A stretch of 64,000 nucleotides of DNA from Halomonas shengliensis (GTDB lineage: Bacteria > Pseudomonadota > Gammaproteobacteria > Pseudomonadales > Halomonadaceae): NCBI RefSeq assembly GCF_900104135.1, contig NZ_FNIV01000005.1:169486-233485 (forward strand), in the 5' to 3' direction. Numbering within the stretch: position 1 is the first letter of the stretch; every line of letters begins with the position of its first letter. Shown here piece by piece: positions 42,643 to 54,236 of the stretch. Position numbers and translations under genes: made by a program. The notes below the pieces were generated by a model. The model saw only the letters and a program-made list of their open reading frames with translations, had not been told where the DNA came from and did no database searches.

Positions 42643-45600
42643 CTATGCCGCCTCTGTCTTCTGGTTGAGGGTCTCGAGCAGCCGCTCCACGGTCTGGAAG
42701 CGGGACTCCTCCTGCTCCATGGCGGCCTCGAAGCGCAGGGTATCGGCGCCGTCGAGGCGGTAGCGGCCCGGTTCGCGCTGGATCAGGTTGACCAGGGTCA
42801 GCGGGTCGACCCGGGTGTGGCCGCCGAAGATGATGCGGCCGCGCTCGGGTCCGGCCTCGAGGCGGGTGATCCCCAGGCGCTCGGCGCGCTGACGCAGCTT
42901 CGTCTGGCGCAGCAGGGTCTTCACCGGGGCGGGCAGCAGCCCGAAGCGGTCGACCATCTCCACCTGCAGCTCCTTGAGGGCGGCCTCGTTCTCGGCGCTG
43001 GCGATGCGCTTGTACATCACCAGGCGCTGCTGCACATCGGGCAGGTAGTCGCTCGGGATCAGCGCCGGCAGGTTGAGGCCGATCTCGACGCCCTCGTCCA
43101 GTGGCGCCTCGATATTGGGCGTCTTGCCGGCACGGATGGCCGCCACGGCGCGGTCGAGCATCTCCATGTAGAGCCCGTAGCCGATCGCCTCCATCTGCCC
43201 GCTCTGCTCCTCGCCGAGTAGCTCGCCGGCGCCGCGGATCTCCATGTCGTGGCTGGCCAGGGTGAAGCCGGCGCCGAGGTCCTCGGCGGCACCGATCGCC
43301 TCGAGGCGCTTGATGGCGTCGCGGGTCATCGCCTTGGGTGGCGGCGTCAGCAGGTAGGCGTAGGCCTGGTGGTGGCTGCGCCCGACGCGGCCGCGCAGCT
43401 GGTGCAGCTGGGCGAGGCCGAACTTGTCGGCGCGCTCGATCAGGATGGTGTTGGCGCTGGGCACGTCGATGCCGGTCTCGATGATGGTCGAGCACACCAG
43501 CACGTTGAAGCGCTTGTGGTAGAAGTCCGACATCACCCGTTCCAGGGCGCGTTCCGGCAGCTGGCCATGGGCGACCCCGACCCGCGCCTCGGGGACCAGC
43601 TCACGCACCGTCTCGGCGGCGGTCTCGATGGTCTTGACCTCGTTGTGCAGGAAGTAGACCTGGCCGCCGCGCAGGATCTCGCGCAGGACCGCCTCCTTGA
43701 TCACCGCCTCGTCGCGGCGCTGGACGAAGGTCTTCACCGACAGCCGCCGCGCCGGCGGGGTGGCGATGATGGAGAGGTCGCGGATGCCGCTCATCGCCAT
43801 GTTCAGCGTGCGCGGGATCGGCGTGGCGGTCATGGTGAGGATGTCTACCTCGGCACGCAGGCTCTTCAGGCGCTCCTTCTGGGTCACCCCGAAGCGGTGC
43901 TCCTCGTCGATGATCAACAGCCCCATCCGGGGCAGCTTCATCGACTTGGAGAGCAGCTTGTGGGTGCCGATGACGATGTCCGCCTGGCCCTCCTCGATAC
44001 GCTTGAGCGCGGCGGCCTGCCCCTTGCCGGCGGTGAAGCGCGAGACGAGCTCGATGTTCACGGCGGTGTCGGCGAAGCGGTCGCGGAAGTTCTCGTAGTG
44101 CTGGCGGGCGAGCAGGGTGGTGGGCACCAGCACCACCACCTGGCGGCCGGAGTGTACGGCGAGGAAGGCGGCGCGCATGGCCACCTCGGTCTTGCCGAAG
44201 CCGACGTCGCCGCACACCACGCGGTCCATGGGCCGCGGGGCGGTCATGTCGCCGATCACCGCGCCGATGGCGGCGCGCTGGTCCGGCGTCTCCTCGAAGG
44301 GGAAGGCGGCGGCGAAGCGGGCGTAGTCGGCGTCCGGCGCGGCGCAGGCGAAGCCCTCGCGGGCCTCGCGGCGGGCGTAGATGTCGAGCAGCTCGGCGGC
44401 GGTGTCGCGGATCTTCTCGGCGGCCTTCCTGCGGGCCTTCTCCCACTGGTCGGAGCCGAGCCGGTGCAGGGGGGCGAGCTCGTCGTCGGCGCCGGCGTAG
44501 CGCGAGATCAGGTGCAGGCTCTCCACCGGCACGTAGAGCTTGGCGCCGTCGGCGTACTCCAGGGTCACGAACTCGGCGGCCTGGCCGCCGGCCTCCAGGG
44601 TCTCGAGCCCCCGGTAACGCCCCACGCCGTGGGCCTGGTGGACCACCGGGGCCCCGGGCTTGAGCTCCGAGAGGTGGCGGATGGCCAGCTCGTCGGCGTC
44701 GGTGGCCTTCTCGCGGCGCCGGCTCTGGCGCACCACCTCGCCGTAGAGCTCCGACTCGCTGATCACCGCCAGCGCCGGCTCCGCGAGCCACAGGCCGGAG
44801 GTGAGCTCGCCCTCGGTGATGGCGATGCGCGCCTCGCCGGCGAGGAAGTCAGCGAAGTCCTCGACGTGGGGCACGCTCAGCCTGAGCGGCGCCAGGGTCT
44901 CCTCCAGCGCCTCGCGCCGCCCGCGGGACTCGGCCACGAACAGCACCCGGGTCTCGGCGTGCTCCTCGAGGAAGCGCGACAGCGCCGCCAGGGGCTCCTT
45001 GGCCCGGGCATTGATCGCCACCTCCGGCGGGGGCTGGGTGGCCGGTGCCAGGGCGTGGCGCCGGGCGTCGTCGGCGGTCAGCTCCACCCGCGGGTGGCGC
45101 TTGATGGCGGCGAACACCTCGGCCACCGGCACGAAGGCGCGATAGGGCGGCAGCAGCGGCCGGGTGGGGTCGACGCCGAGGTTCTCATAGCGGCTCTCGA
45201 TCGCTCCCCAATGGTGTTCGGCGGCTTCGAAGACGCCGGGCAGCAGCGCCACCCGGGTCGCTTCGGCGAGGTGCTCGAAGAGGGTGGCGGTCTGTTCGAA
45301 GAACAGCGGCAGGTACTGCTCGAGGCCGGGGGAGGGGATGCCCTTGAGGGCGTCCACGTAGAGCGGGCACTGGCGCGGGTCGACGTCGAACAGCGTCTCG
45401 AAGCCCTCGCGGAAGCAGGCGATGGCGGAGCGCGACAGCGAGTACTCGTGGGCCGGCAGCAGCTCGATGCGCTCGACCCGATCGGCGCTGCGCTGGGTGT
45501 CCGGGTCGAAGGTGCGCAGGGTGTCGATCTCGTCGTCGAACAGGTCGATGCGCAGCGGGGCCTCCACCCCCATGGGGAAGAGATCGATGATGGCGCCGCG

Positions 45601-46092
45601 CAGGGCGTACTCGCCGGGCTCGAAGACCGTCTCCACTGCCCGGTAGCCGGCACGCGAGAGCGAGTCGCGGAAGGCCTCGCGGTCCAGGCGCTGGCCCACC
45701 TCCAGGGTCATCACCCGCCCGGCGATGTAGTCCACCGGGGGCAGGCGCTGCATCAGGGTGTTGATCGGCACCAGCACGATGCCGTGCTCGCCGTCCTGCA
45801 GCCGGCGCAGGGTGCGCAGCCGGGCGGAGACGATGTCCTGGTGGGGCGAGAAGCTGTCGTAGGGTAGCGTCTCCCAGTCGGGGAAGGGCAGCACCGGCAC
45901 GCGGCTGAAGAAGGCCAGCTCGCTCTCCAGGCGCAGCGCCTGGGCGGTGTCGGCGGTGACCACCAGCAGCGGCGCGTCCTCGGCCAGGTGGGCCAGGGCC
46001 AGGGCGGCGGCGCTGCCCTGGGGCTGCTGCCAGTAGAGGGTGTCACGCAGCCCCTGGGGGCGCGGTGGGTCGAGCGGAGAGAATGTCGGCAT
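42643..46092 (-). CDS. mfd: Transcription-repair coupling factor Mfd
   Basis: ATP-driven translocase that removes RNA polymerase stalled at lesions and recruits UvrA. It is 1149 residues long, the family length. The UvrB-homology region is at the N-terminus (LPFPDWETLPYDSFSPHQD). The RNA-polymerase interaction domain begins near PGAPVVHQAHGVGRYRGLE. The helicase core has CGDVGFGKTEVAMRAAF (Walker A), IIDEEHRFG (DEAH-like box) and TMTATPIPRTL. The C-terminal TRCF domain closes the protein. Divergent from gap, the same pair as in Pseudomonas. Confidence 0.98.
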   Translation of the reverse strand: MPTFSPLDPPRPQGLRDTLYWQQPQGSAAALALAHLAEDAPLLVVTADTAQALRLESELAFFSRVPVLPFPDWETLPYDSFSPHQDIVSARLRTLRRLQDGEHGIVLVPINTLMQRLPPVDYIAGRVMTLEVGQRLDREAFRDSLSRAGYRAVETVFEPGEYALRGAIIDLFPMGVEAPLRIDLFDDEIDTLRTFDPDTQRSADRVERIELLPAHEYSLSRSAIACFREGFETLFDVDPRQCPLYVDALKGIPSPGLEQYLPLFFEQTATLFEHLAEATRVALLPGVFEAAEHHWGAIESRYENLGVDPTRPLLPPYRAFVPVAEVFAAIKRHPRVELTADDARRHALAPATQPPPEVAINARAKEPLAALSRFLEEHAETRVLFVAESRGRREALEETLAPLRLSVPHVEDFADFLAGEARIAITEGELTSGLWLAEPALAVISESELYGEVVRQSRRREKATDADELAIRHLSELKPGAPVVHQAHGVGRYRGLETLEAGGQAAEFVTLEYADGAKLYVPVESLHLISRYAGADDELAPLHRLGSDQWEKARRKAAEKIRDTAAELLDIYARREAREGFACAAPDADYARFAAAFPFEETPDQRAAIGAVIGDMTAPRPMDRVVCGDVGFGKTEVAMRAAFLAVHSGRQVVVLVPTTLLARQHYENFRDRFADTAVNIELVSRFTAGKGQAAALKRIEEGQADIVIGTHKLLSKSMKLPRMGLLIIDEEHRFGVTQKERLKSLRAEVDILTMTATPIPRTLNMAMSGIRDLSIIATPPARRLSVKTFVQRRDEAVIKEAVLREILRGGQVYFLHNEVKTIETAAETVRELVPEARVGVAHGQLPERALERVMSDFYHKRFNVLVCSTIIETGIDVPSANTILIERADKFGLAQLHQLRGRVGRSHHQAYAYLLTPPPKAMTRDAIKRLEAIGAAEDLGAGFTLASHDMEIRGAGELLGEEQSGQMEAIGYGLYMEMLDRAVAAIRAGKTPNIEAPLDEGVEIGLNLPALIPSDYLPDVQQRLVMYKRIASAENEAALKELQVEMVDRFGLLPAPVKTLLRQTKLRQRAERLGITRLEAGPERGRIIFGGHTRVDPLTLVNLIQREPGRYRLDGADTLRFEAAMEQEESRFQTVERLLETLNQKTEAA

Positions 46093-46239
46093 GGTCTCGT
46101 CGTCGGCAGTCGGCGGGTTCCTGGGCCCGGCGGGTCCTCGCTGGCGCCTCGCAGGCGGCCATCATACCAGTCGCCCCGGCTCTTGTAGTCAAACGGCCGT
46201 TCCTGTAATCCCCCTACAGCGGCTGCGACCATCCAGCGA

Positions 46240-46268
46240 TTGCCGCGGGCGCGAGGCCCCGGGATAAT
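46240..46268 (+). promoter_or_regulatory. Predicted promoter of gap
   Basis: TTGCCG (46240-46245), 17-bp spacer and GATAAT (46263-46268), 36 bp upstream of the chosen gap start. It lies in the mfd-gap divergent region. Confidence 0.6.
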
Positions 46269-46304
46269 GTCGCCGAATCCCGAACCCCACCAGTGAGGCC
46301 TCAC

Positions 46305-47768
46305 GTGAGTCAGCAACCCTCCGATACCGTCTTCCAGGAATGGCACGACAACCAGGCGCTTGCCGAGCAGATGATCCCGATGATCGGTAGCCTCTACCGG
46401 CACAACAACGTGGTCACCACGCTCTACGGGCGCTCGCTGTTCAACCGCAGCGTGATCCGCATCCTGAAGGACCACCGCTTCGTGCGGAAGGTGGAGGGGA
46501 CCGAGCTCTCGGTGCAGGATACCTACCCCCTGGTCAAGGCGATGACCGAGCTCAACCTGGGGCCGGCCCACGTCGACGTGGGCAAGCTGGGCGTGGCCTA
46601 CAAGAAGCAGGGCGGCGGCGATGCCGTGGCCTTCCTGCGCGAGCAGCTCGCCGAGATCGTCGATGGCCACGACCCCGCCGCCGGCAACGGCGAGCCCAAG
46701 GACGTGGTGCTCTATGGCTTCGGCCGCATCGGTCGCATCCTGGCCCGGGTGCTGGTGGAGAAGGCCGGCGGCGGCAACCTGCTGCGCCTGCGCGCCATCG
46801 TGGTGCGCGGCCGCGGTGACATCGCCAAGGACCTCGAGAAGCGGGCAAGCCTGCTGCGCCGTGACTCCGTGCACGGCCCCTTCGACGGCACCATCAGCGT
46901 CGACCCCGAGGCGCGCACCATCACCGCCAACGGCAACGTCATCCAGGTGATCTACGCCGACTCCCCGGCCGACGTCGACTACACCGCCTACGGCATCGAC
47001 AACGCCGTGGTGGTGGACAACACCGGCATCTGGCGCGACGAGGCGGGTCTCGGCCAGCACCTCCAGTGCAAGGGCGCGGCCAAGGCGCTGCTCACCGCGC
47101 CGGGCAAGGGCGACATCAAGAACATCGTCTACGGCATCAACCACGAGGCGATCACCGAGGGCGACAGCATCCTCTCGGCCGCCTCCTGCACCACCAACGC
47201 CATCGTGCCGGTGCTCAAGGTGCTCAACGACGAGTTCGGGGTCGAGCACGGCCACGTCGAGACGGTGCACAGCTACACCAACGACCAGAACCTGATCGAC
47301 AACTACCACAAGGGCGACCGCCGCGGCCGCAGCGCGCCGCTCAACATGGTGCTCACCGAGACCGGCGCCGCCAAGGCGGTGGCCAAGGCGCTGCCGGAGT
47401 TCGCCGGCAAGCTCACCGGCAATGCCATCCGCGTGCCGACCCCCAACGTCTCCATGGCGATCCTCAACCTGCGCCTGGAGAAGGAGACCGACGCCGAGGC
47501 GCTCAACGACTTCCTGCGCCGCATGTCCCTGGACTCCCCCTTCCAGAAGCAGATCGACTACGTCGACTCCCCGGAGGTGGTCTCCACCGACTTCGTCGGC
47601 AACCGCCACGCCGGCATCGTCGACGCCAAGGCCACCATCGCCAACGGCAAGAACGCCGTGCTCTACGTCTGGTACGACAACGAGTTCGGCTACAGCTGCC
47701 AGGTGATCCGCATCCTGCAGTACATGTCCAACGTGCACTTCCTCAAGCTGCCGCGCGCCAACGCCTAA
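46305..47768 (+). CDS. gap: Glyceraldehyde-3-phosphate dehydrogenase (long form)
   Basis: 487 residues, about 150 longer than ordinary GAPDH because of an N-terminal helical domain (WHDNQALAEQMIPMIGSLYRHNNVVTTLYGR), as in the Pseudomonas gap next to mfd. VVLYGFGRIGRILARVL is the NAD(P) fold and SAASCTTNAIVP holds the catalytic Cys. VHSYTNDQNLIDN and RVPTPNVSMAILNL follow. This long class is often linked to gluconeogenesis. The GTG at 46305 is preferred over a GTG at 46293 because a GTGAGG sequence lies at good spacing before it. Confidence 0.93.
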   Translation: MSQQPSDTVFQEWHDNQALAEQMIPMIGSLYRHNNVVTTLYGRSLFNRSVIRILKDHRFVRKVEGTELSVQDTYPLVKAMTELNLGPAHVDVGKLGVAYKKQGGGDAVAFLREQLAEIVDGHDPAAGNGEPKDVVLYGFGRIGRILARVLVEKAGGGNLLRLRAIVVRGRGDIAKDLEKRASLLRRDSVHGPFDGTISVDPEARTITANGNVIQVIYADSPADVDYTAYGIDNAVVVDNTGIWRDEAGLGQHLQCKGAAKALLTAPGKGDIKNIVYGINHEAITEGDSILSAASCTTNAIVPVLKVLNDEFGVEHGHVETVHSYTNDQNLIDNYHKGDRRGRSAPLNMVLTETGAAKAVAKALPEFAGKLTGNAIRVPTPNVSMAILNLRLEKETDAEALNDFLRRMSLDSPFQKQIDYVDSPEVVSTDFVGNRHAGIVDAKATIANGKNAVLYVWYDNEFGYSCQVIRILQYMSNVHFLKLPRANA

Positions 47769-47824
47769 GCCAGGGACGTGCCGCCAAGCGCTAAGGATCG
47801 CGTGACGGCTTGAGTAGAAAGGCT

Positions 47825-47859
47825 AAAGTAGCAAGTGGCACATCGCCGCTTGCTACTTT
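47825..47859 (+). terminator. Terminator of gap
   Basis: AAAGTAGCAAG (47825-47835) pairs perfectly with CTTGCTACTTT (47849-47859), followed by TTTACTTTGG. It lies 57 bp after the gap stop codon. Confidence 0.85.
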
Positions 47860-47988
47860 TTACTTTGGCACCTTGTATCGCTTCCCTGCTGTGGCCGCTT
47901 GGCCGTCCCCCCCCTGCGACAATCTTTCCCTTGCCTCGGGCCTCCCCTTGCGACCTTCGCTCAGGTAGTCATCCCTCTGCCGGGTCTT

Positions 47989-47994
47989 TATAAT
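47989..47994 (+). promoter_or_regulatory. Consensus -10 upstream of nqrA
   Basis: TATAAT at 47989-47994 in a GC-rich context. The -35 region is poor (TAGTCA at 17 bp), so an activator or an alternative start is possible. Confidence 0.45.
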
Positions 47995-48072
47995 ACGGTG
48001 GATTTTTCGGGTGGGCAGGGCGTGTCTCTGGCCCCTTTTCCTCTTTATCCGATCCATCAACTGGGCGAGACT

Positions 48073-49422
48073 ATGATCGAAGTCAAGAAAGGCCTGGATC
48101 TCCCCATCACGGGAGCGCCCGAGCAGCGCATCGAGGATGCGCGGCCCGTGCGCCACGTGGCGGTCCTGGGCACCGACTACGTCGGCATGAAGCCGACCAT
48201 GGAGGTCAAGGAAGGAGATACCGTCAAGCTTGGCCAGCTGCTGTTCACCGACAAGAAGATCGACGGCGTGCGCTTCACGGCACCGGCCGCCGGCGAGGTG
48301 GTGGCCATCAACCGCGGCGAGAAGCGTCGCCTGCTCTCGGTGGTGATCAAGGTCGCCGAGAATGAGGAGGCCGTCGAGTTCACCGCCCATGGCCGCGACA
48401 AGCTGGCCGGCCTCGAGCGCCAGGTGGTGGTCGACCAGCTGGTCGAGTCGGGGCTGTGGACGGCACTGCGCACCCGGCCCTACTCGCGCACCCCGGCCAT
48501 CGACAGCGTGCCCGCCGATATCTTCGTCACCGCCATCGATACCCATCCGCTGGCCGGCGATCCCGCCAAGGTGATCAACGAGCAGCCCCAGGCCTTCGAG
48601 GATGGCCTCAAGGTGCTGACCCGCCTCACCGAGGGCAAGGTCTTCCTGTGCAGCGGCCCGGACAGCAGCATCACCGGTGGCAACATCGACGGCGTCCAGG
48701 CCCAGACCTTCGCCGGCCCGCACCCCGCCGGCCTGGTGGGCACCCATATCCATCATCTCTCGCCCGTCGCCCTGCACAAGCGTGTCTGGCACATCGGCTA
48801 CCAGGACGTCATCGCCTTCGGCAAGCTCTTCGTGGAGGGCAAGCTGGACATGGATCGCGTCATCGCCGTGGGCGGCCCCCGCGCCGAGAAGCCGCGCCTG
48901 CTGCGCACCCGCGTGGGCGCCAGCACCGAGGAGCTGCTCGCCGGCGAGGTGGTCGAGCCGGACGACACCCGCGTGATCTCGGGCTCGGTCTTCTCCGGCT
49001 TCGCCTGCGAGGGCAGCCTGCGCTACCTGGGCCGCTTCCACAACCAGGTCAGCCTGCTCGAGGAGGGCAACAAGCGTGCCTTCATGGGCTGGCTCTCCCC
49101 GGGCAAGAACCGTCACTCGGTGCTCGGCATCTACCTGTCGAAGATCACCGGCCTCAAGGACTACGCCCCGACCACCTCCACCAACGGCTCCGAGCGCGCC
49201 ATGGTGCCGGTGGGCGCCTACGAGGAGGTGATGCCGCTGGACATCCTGCCCACCCAGCTGCTGCGCTCGCTGATCGTGGGTGACATCGAGACCGCCATGG
49301 ATCTCGGCTGTCTGGAGCTGGATGAGGAGGACCTGGCGCTGTGCACCTACGTGTGCCCCGGCAAGTACGAGTACGGTCCCATCCTGCGTGACAACCTCAC
49401 CACGATCGAGAAAGAGGCCTGA
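48073..49422 (+). CDS. nqrA: Na+-translocating NADH:quinone oxidoreductase subunit A
   Basis: Peripheral cytoplasmic subunit of the six-subunit Na+ pump that couples NADH oxidation to sodium export. It is 449 residues long; the ATG at 48073 begins [18 protein letters not shown], the conserved start. [54 protein letters not shown] and [15 protein letters not shown] are family motifs. First gene of nqrABCDEF-nqrM. The stop overlaps nqrB (TGATG). Confidence 0.98.
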   Translation: MIEVKKGLDLPITGAPEQRIEDARPVRHVAVLGTDYVGMKPTMEVKEGDTVKLGQLLFTDKKIDGVRFTAPAAGEVVAINRGEKRRLLSVVIKVAENEEAVEFTAHGRDKLAGLERQVVVDQLVESGLWTALRTRPYSRTPAIDSVPADIFVTAIDTHPLAGDPAKVINEQPQAFEDGLKVLTRLTEGKVFLCSGPDSSITGGNIDGVQAQTFAGPHPAGLVGTHIHHLSPVALHKRVWHIGYQDVIAFGKLFVEGKLDMDRVIAVGGPRAEKPRLLRTRVGASTEELLAGEVVEPDDTRVISGSVFSGFACEGSLRYLGRFHNQVSLLEEGNKRAFMGWLSPGKNRHSVLGIYLSKITGLKDYAPTTSTNGSERAMVPVGAYEEVMPLDILPTQLLRSLIVGDIETAMDLGCLELDEEDLALCTYVCPGKYEYGPILRDNLTTIEKEA

Positions 49423-50648
49423 TGATGGGTATTCGACAGACACTCGACAATCTCGAGCCGCACTTCCACAAGGGCGGCAAGTACGAGAAGTTCTATCCGC
49501 TCTTCGAGGCGGTGGACACCATCTTCTATGCGCCGCCCAGCGTGGCCAAGACCACTGCCCACGTGCGTGACGGGGTCGACCTCAAGCGCATCATGATCAC
49601 CGTCTGGATGTGCACCTTCCCGGCGATGTTCTTCGGCATGTGGAACGCCGGCTGGCAGGCCAACGTGGCCATCGCCGAGGGCTACGGCTCCATGGCGGGC
49701 TGGCGCGAGGCGATCATGATGGTGCTGGCCTCCGGCCACAATCCGGACAGCCTGTGGGCCAACTTCGTGCTCGGCGCCACCTACTTCCTGCCGATCTACC
49801 TGGTGACCTTCGTGGTGGGCGGCTTCTGGGAGGTGCTGTTCGCCATCAAGCGTGGCCACGAGGTCAACGAGGGCTTCTTCGTCACCTCGGTGCTCTACGC
49901 CCTGATCCTCCCCGCCACCATCCCGCTGTGGCAGGTGGCCCTCGGCATCACCTTCGGCGTGGTGATCGGCAAGGAGATCTTCGGCGGCACCGGCAAGAAC
50001 TTCCTCAACCCGGCGCTGACCGGCCGTGCCTTCCTCTACTTCGCCTACCCGGCACAGATCTCGGGTGACGCGGTATGGGTGGCGGCCGACGGTTATACCG
50101 GGGCCACCGCGCTCTCCATCGCCTTCCAGGACGGCATGGCCGCGCTGACCGAGCAGTACAGCTGGTGGGACGCCTTCCTGGGCTTCATCCCCGGCTCGGT
50201 GGGTGAGACCTCGACCCTGGCGATCCTGATCGGTGCCGCGGTGCTGCTGTGGACCAAGATCGCCTCCTGGCGGATCATGCTGGGTGTCTTCCTGGGCATG
50301 GTGGCCACCAGCGCGCTGTTCAACCTGGTGGGCTCCGACTCCAACCCGATGTTCGCCATGTCCTGGTACTGGCACCTGGTGCTGGGCGGCTTCGCCTTCG
50401 GCATGGTGTTCATGGCCACCGATCCGGTCTCCGCCTCCATGACCAACCAGGGCCGGCTGATCTTCGGCGCCCTGATCGGCGTGATGACCGTGCTGATCCG
50501 CGTCGTGAACCCGGCCTTCCCCGAGGGCATCATGCTGGCGATCCTGTTCGCCAACCTGTTCGCGCCGCTCATCGACAACTTCTTTGTTCAGGCCAACATC
50601 AAGCGGCGCAAGCAGCGCGTCGGTGTACCGGCCGAGGAGACCGCCTGA
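49422..50648 (+). CDS. nqrB: Na+-NQR subunit B
   Basis: Large membrane subunit with a covalent FMN, riboflavin and the sodium channel region. It is 408 residues long with about ten helices. The covalent FMN threonine is Thr229 in [11 protein letters not shown] (Thr236 in Vibrio). [24 protein letters not shown] and [20 protein letters not shown] are conserved. The start overlaps the nqrA stop and the stop overlaps nqrC. Confidence 0.97.
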   Translation: MMGIRQTLDNLEPHFHKGGKYEKFYPLFEAVDTIFYAPPSVAKTTAHVRDGVDLKRIMITVWMCTFPAMFFGMWNAGWQANVAIAEGYGSMAGWREAIMMVLASGHNPDSLWANFVLGATYFLPIYLVTFVVGGFWEVLFAIKRGHEVNEGFFVTSVLYALILPATIPLWQVALGITFGVVIGKEIFGGTGKNFLNPALTGRAFLYFAYPAQISGDAVWVAADGYTGATALSIAFQDGMAALTEQYSWWDAFLGFIPGSVGETSTLAILIGAAVLLWTKIASWRIMLGVFLGMVATSALFNLVGSDSNPMFAMSWYWHLVLGGFAFGMVFMATDPVSASMTNQGRLIFGALIGVMTVLIRVVNPAFPEGIMLAILFANLFAPLIDNFFVQANIKRRKQRVGVPAEETA

Positions 50649-51466
50649 TGGCACAGAGCAACAACTCCATCAAGAAGATCCTGACGGTGGCGTTCGCACT
50701 CTGCATCGTGTGTTCGGTCATCGTCTCCACCGCCGCCGTGGGGCTGCGCTCCAAGCAGCAGTTCAACCAGGAGCTGGATCGCAAGACCAACATCCTCAAC
50801 GTGGCCAACCTCTACGAGCCCGGGATGGATGTGAACGACACCTTCGCCTCGGCGGTCACACCGCGAGTGGTGGACATGCGCACCGGCGAGTACTCCGAGG
50901 AGCATGACCCGGCGACCTGGGACGGCTTCGAGGCGCGCCGCGATCCCGCGGCCTCGCGCACGCTGTCGGGGGAGAAGGATCCCGCCGGCCTGACCCGCGT
51001 CGAGAACTTCGCTACCGTCTACCTGGTGGGCGACCCCGAGGATCCCGAGCAGATCATCCTGCCGATCCGCGGCCAGGGCCTGTGGGGCCTGATGCGCGGC
51101 TTCCTCGCCGTGGAGGGCGACGGCAACACCATCGTCGGCATCACCTACTACGAGCACGCCGAGACCCCGGGGCTGGGCGCCGAGGTCAACAACCCGCGCT
51201 GGCAGGCCCAGTGGGATGGCAAGGAGATCTACGGCGAGGCGGAATCGCTTGAGCCGGCGATCCACCTGACCAAGGGCGGCGCCAGCGGCGAGAACGAGAT
51301 CGATGCGCTCTCCGGGGCGACCCTGACCAGCAACGGCGTCACCAACATGCTGCAGTTCTGGCTGAGCCCGGAAGGCTTCGGTGACTACCTGGCCAAGTTC
51401 CGCGCCGGCGTGAGCCAGGAGGCGGCCCAGGACGCCGACGTCGAACTCGAAGCGGAAGGAGCCTGA
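50648..51466 (+). CDS. nqrC: Na+-NQR subunit C
   Basis: Single-pass subunit with a periplasmic domain carrying covalent FMN. It has 272 residues. The membrane helix is at about 10-32. [37 protein letters not shown] is the conserved core. The FMN site is Thr225 in SGATLTS, which fits the S(T)GAT motif recognised by ApbE. The C-terminus adds an acidic tail. The ATG at 50648 overlaps the nqrB stop. Confidence 0.97.
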   Translation: MAQSNNSIKKILTVAFALCIVCSVIVSTAAVGLRSKQQFNQELDRKTNILNVANLYEPGMDVNDTFASAVTPRVVDMRTGEYSEEHDPATWDGFEARRDPAASRTLSGEKDPAGLTRVENFATVYLVGDPEDPEQIILPIRGQGLWGLMRGFLAVEGDGNTIVGITYYEHAETPGLGAEVNNPRWQAQWDGKEIYGEAESLEPAIHLTKGGASGENEIDALSGATLTSNGVTNMLQFWLSPEGFGDYLAKFRAGVSQEAAQDADVELEAEGA

Positions 51467-51468
51467 TC

Positions 51469-52137
51469 ATGGCGGAAGCAACTCCAAAGGGCGTCCTGAC
51501 GACGCCTGTCTTCAAGAACAATCCCATCGCGCTCCAGGTGCTGGGCATCTGCTCGGCCCTGGCGGTCACCACCAGCATGAGCGTGTCGCTGGTGATGACG
51601 ATCGCGGTGATCTTCGTGACGGCCTTCTCGAACCTGTTCGTGTCGCTGATCCGTCACCACATCCCGTCGTCCATCCGCATCATCGTGCAGATGACCATCA
51701 TCGCCTCGCTGGTGATTGTGGTGGACCAGATCCTCAAGGCCTATGCCTATGAGATGTCCAAGCAGCTCTCGGTGTTCGTCGGCCTGATCATCACCAACTG
51801 CATCGTGATGGGGCGCGCCGAAGGCTTCGCCATGCAGAACGGCCCGAAGCTCTCCTTTCTGGACGGCATCGGCAACGGCCTGGGTTACGGCTTCATCCTG
51901 ATGACGGTGGGCTTCTTCCGCGAGCTGTTCGGCTCCGGCAGCGTGTTCGGCTTCACCGTGCTGCAGCCGGTACAGGACGGCGGCTGGTACGTGCCCAACG
52001 GCCTGCTGCTGCTGCCGCCCTCGGCGTTCTTCATCATCGGCATGATCATCTGGGTGCTGCGCAGCCTGAACCCGGAGCAGGTCGAGGAGAACGAATTCAG
52101 GATGAAGGCCAACACCGAACCGAAGGAGGCCGTGTAA
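51469..52137 (+). CDS. nqrD: Na+-NQR subunit D
   Basis: Six-helix membrane subunit that, with NqrE, holds an intramembrane Fe-S cluster in the electron path. It is 222 residues long. [17 protein letters not shown] and [20 protein letters not shown] carry the cluster cysteines. [16 protein letters not shown] is also conserved. It lies 2 bp after nqrC. Confidence 0.97.
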   Translation: MAEATPKGVLTTPVFKNNPIALQVLGICSALAVTTSMSVSLVMTIAVIFVTAFSNLFVSLIRHHIPSSIRIIVQMTIIASLVIVVDQILKAYAYEMSKQLSVFVGLIITNCIVMGRAEGFAMQNGPKLSFLDGIGNGLGYGFILMTVGFFRELFGSGSVFGFTVLQPVQDGGWYVPNGLLLLPPSAFFIIGMIIWVLRSLNPEQVEENEFRMKANTEPKEAV

Positions 52138-52138
52138 C

Positions 52139-52756
<618 letters not shown>

Positions 52757-52824
52757 GGCAGACGCTTCCTGCCCGGCGCCGCGTGGCGCCGGGTACCAGG
52801 CAACGCAAGCAATAGGAAACCGAC

Positions 52825-54057
52825 ATGGTTGATATTTCCCTTATCCTGCTCGGCGTGGTCATGTTCACCGTGGTCGTCATCGGCCTGGTGGCGATCATCC
52901 TGGCCGCCCGCAGCCGGCTGGTCAGCACCGGCGACGTGCAGATCGAGATCAACGGTGATCCCGACAACACCATCACCACCCAGGCCGGCGGCAAGCTGCT
53001 CAACACCCTGGCCGCCAATGGCATCTTCCTCTCCTCCGCCTGCGGCGGCGGCGGCTCCTGCGCCCAGTGCAAGTGCCGCGTGGAGGAGGGCGGTGGCGCC
53101 ATCCTGCCCACCGAGGAGTCCCACTTCACCCTGCGCGAGAAGAAGGACGGCTGGCGCCTCTCGTGCCAGGTCCCGGTGAAGCAGGACATGCGGATCGAGG
53201 TCCCCGAGGAGGTCTTCGGCGTCAAGAAGTGGGAGTGCGAGGTCATCGAGAACCCCAACGTCGCCACCTTCATCAAGGAGCTCAACCTCAAGCTCCCCGA
53301 GGGCGAGGAAGTGGCCTTCCGCGCCGGTGGCTACGTGCAGCTGGTGGCGCCGCCCTACGATATCTCCTTCAAGGACTTCGACATCGAGGAGGAGTATCGC
53401 GGCGACTGGGAGAAGTTCGGCCTGTTCAACATCTCCCACAAGAACGATGAGGAGGTCATCCGCGCCTACTCCATGGCGAACTACCCGGAAGAGAAGGGCA
53501 TCCTCAAGTTCAACATCCGTATCGCCACGCCGCCGCCCAACACCAACCACCCGCCCGGCCTGATGTCGACCTACGTCTTCAGCCTCAAGCCCGGCGACAG
53601 GGTCACGGTGATGGGGCCCTTCGGCGAGTTCTTCGCCAAGGACACCGACGCCGAGATGGTCTTCGTCGGCGGCGGTGCCGGCATGGCGCCGATGCGCAGC
53701 CACATCTTCGACCAGCTCAAGCGCCTCGACACCAAGCGCAAGATCTCCTTCTGGTACGGTGCGCGCTCCTGGCGCGAGACCTTCTACAACGAGGAGTACG
53801 ACAAGCTGGCCGAGGAGCACGACAACTTCGAGTGGCACCTGGCGCTCTCCGACCCGCAGCCCGAGGACAACTGGGATGGCCCCACCGGCTTCATCCACAA
53901 CGTCCTCTACGACATGTACCTCAAGGACCATCCGGCACCGGAGGACTGCGAGTACTACATGTGCGGGCCGCCCATGATGAACGCCTCGGTGATCAAGATG
54001 CTGCTCGATCTCGGGGTGGAGCCGGAGAACATCCTGCTGGACGACTTCGGCGGATGA
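52825..54057 (+). CDS. nqrF: Na+-NQR subunit F, NADH dehydrogenase component
   Basis: Entry point for electrons: oxidises NADH through FAD and a 2Fe-2S cluster. It is 410 residues long. One N-terminal membrane helix is followed by a ferredoxin domain with Cys73, Cys79, Cys82 and Cys114. The FAD-binding domain has [11 protein letters not shown] and the NADH domain [21 protein letters not shown]. The end [24 protein letters not shown] is typical. It follows nqrE by 68 bp. Confidence 0.98.
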   Translation: MVDISLILLGVVMFTVVVIGLVAIILAARSRLVSTGDVQIEINGDPDNTITTQAGGKLLNTLAANGIFLSSACGGGGSCAQCKCRVEEGGGAILPTEESHFTLREKKDGWRLSCQVPVKQDMRIEVPEEVFGVKKWECEVIENPNVATFIKELNLKLPEGEEVAFRAGGYVQLVAPPYDISFKDFDIEEEYRGDWEKFGLFNISHKNDEEVIRAYSMANYPEEKGILKFNIRIATPPPNTNHPPGLMSTYVFSLKPGDRVTVMGPFGEFFAKDTDAEMVFVGGGAGMAPMRSHIFDQLKRLDTKRKISFWYGARSWRETFYNEEYDKLAEEHDNFEWHLALSDPQPEDNWDGPTGFIHNVLYDMYLKDHPAPEDCEYYMCGPPMMNASVIKMLLDLGVEPENILLDDFGG

Positions 54058-54078
54058 TCTCCTCGCCGACTGGCGACG

Positions 54079-54107
54079 CGGAGGGCCGGCCCCGGGGGTC
54101 GGCCCTC
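54079..54107 (+). terminator. Hairpin between nqrF and nqrM
   Basis: GGAGGGCCG (54079-54087) pairs with CGGCCCTCC (54099-54107), with CTGTATCCG following. It starts 22 bp after nqrF and may limit read-through into nqrM. The T-tract is weak. Confidence 0.5.
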
Positions 54108-54236
54108 CCTGTATCCGTCGCTGCCTGATCGGAACACGCGCCGTCCTGCACTGTCTGCAGTGGACAGGGCAGCCTGATCGAGAGACGCAACCGGGACGTC
54201 GCCCCGGCCGGGGCCGCTACCCAAGGAGAGATCCTG

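Larger units (their letters stand above)
47769..48072. other. gap-nqrA intergenic region
   Basis: 304 bp. It holds the gap terminator (47825-47859), a pyrimidine-rich stretch and a TATAAT at 47989-47994 that probably starts the nqr transcript 79 bp before nqrA. I see no small gene in it. Confidence 0.65.

Noticed and set aside
43249-45867. An 872-codon open frame on the plus strand opposite mfd
   Set aside because: It is the antisense of Mfd; composition is Gly/Gln/His/Val-rich with no recognisable domain.
46293-46304. Upstream GTG start for gap
   Set aside because: Only four codons longer and without a ribosome-binding site; the GTG at 46305 has GTGAGG at proper spacing.
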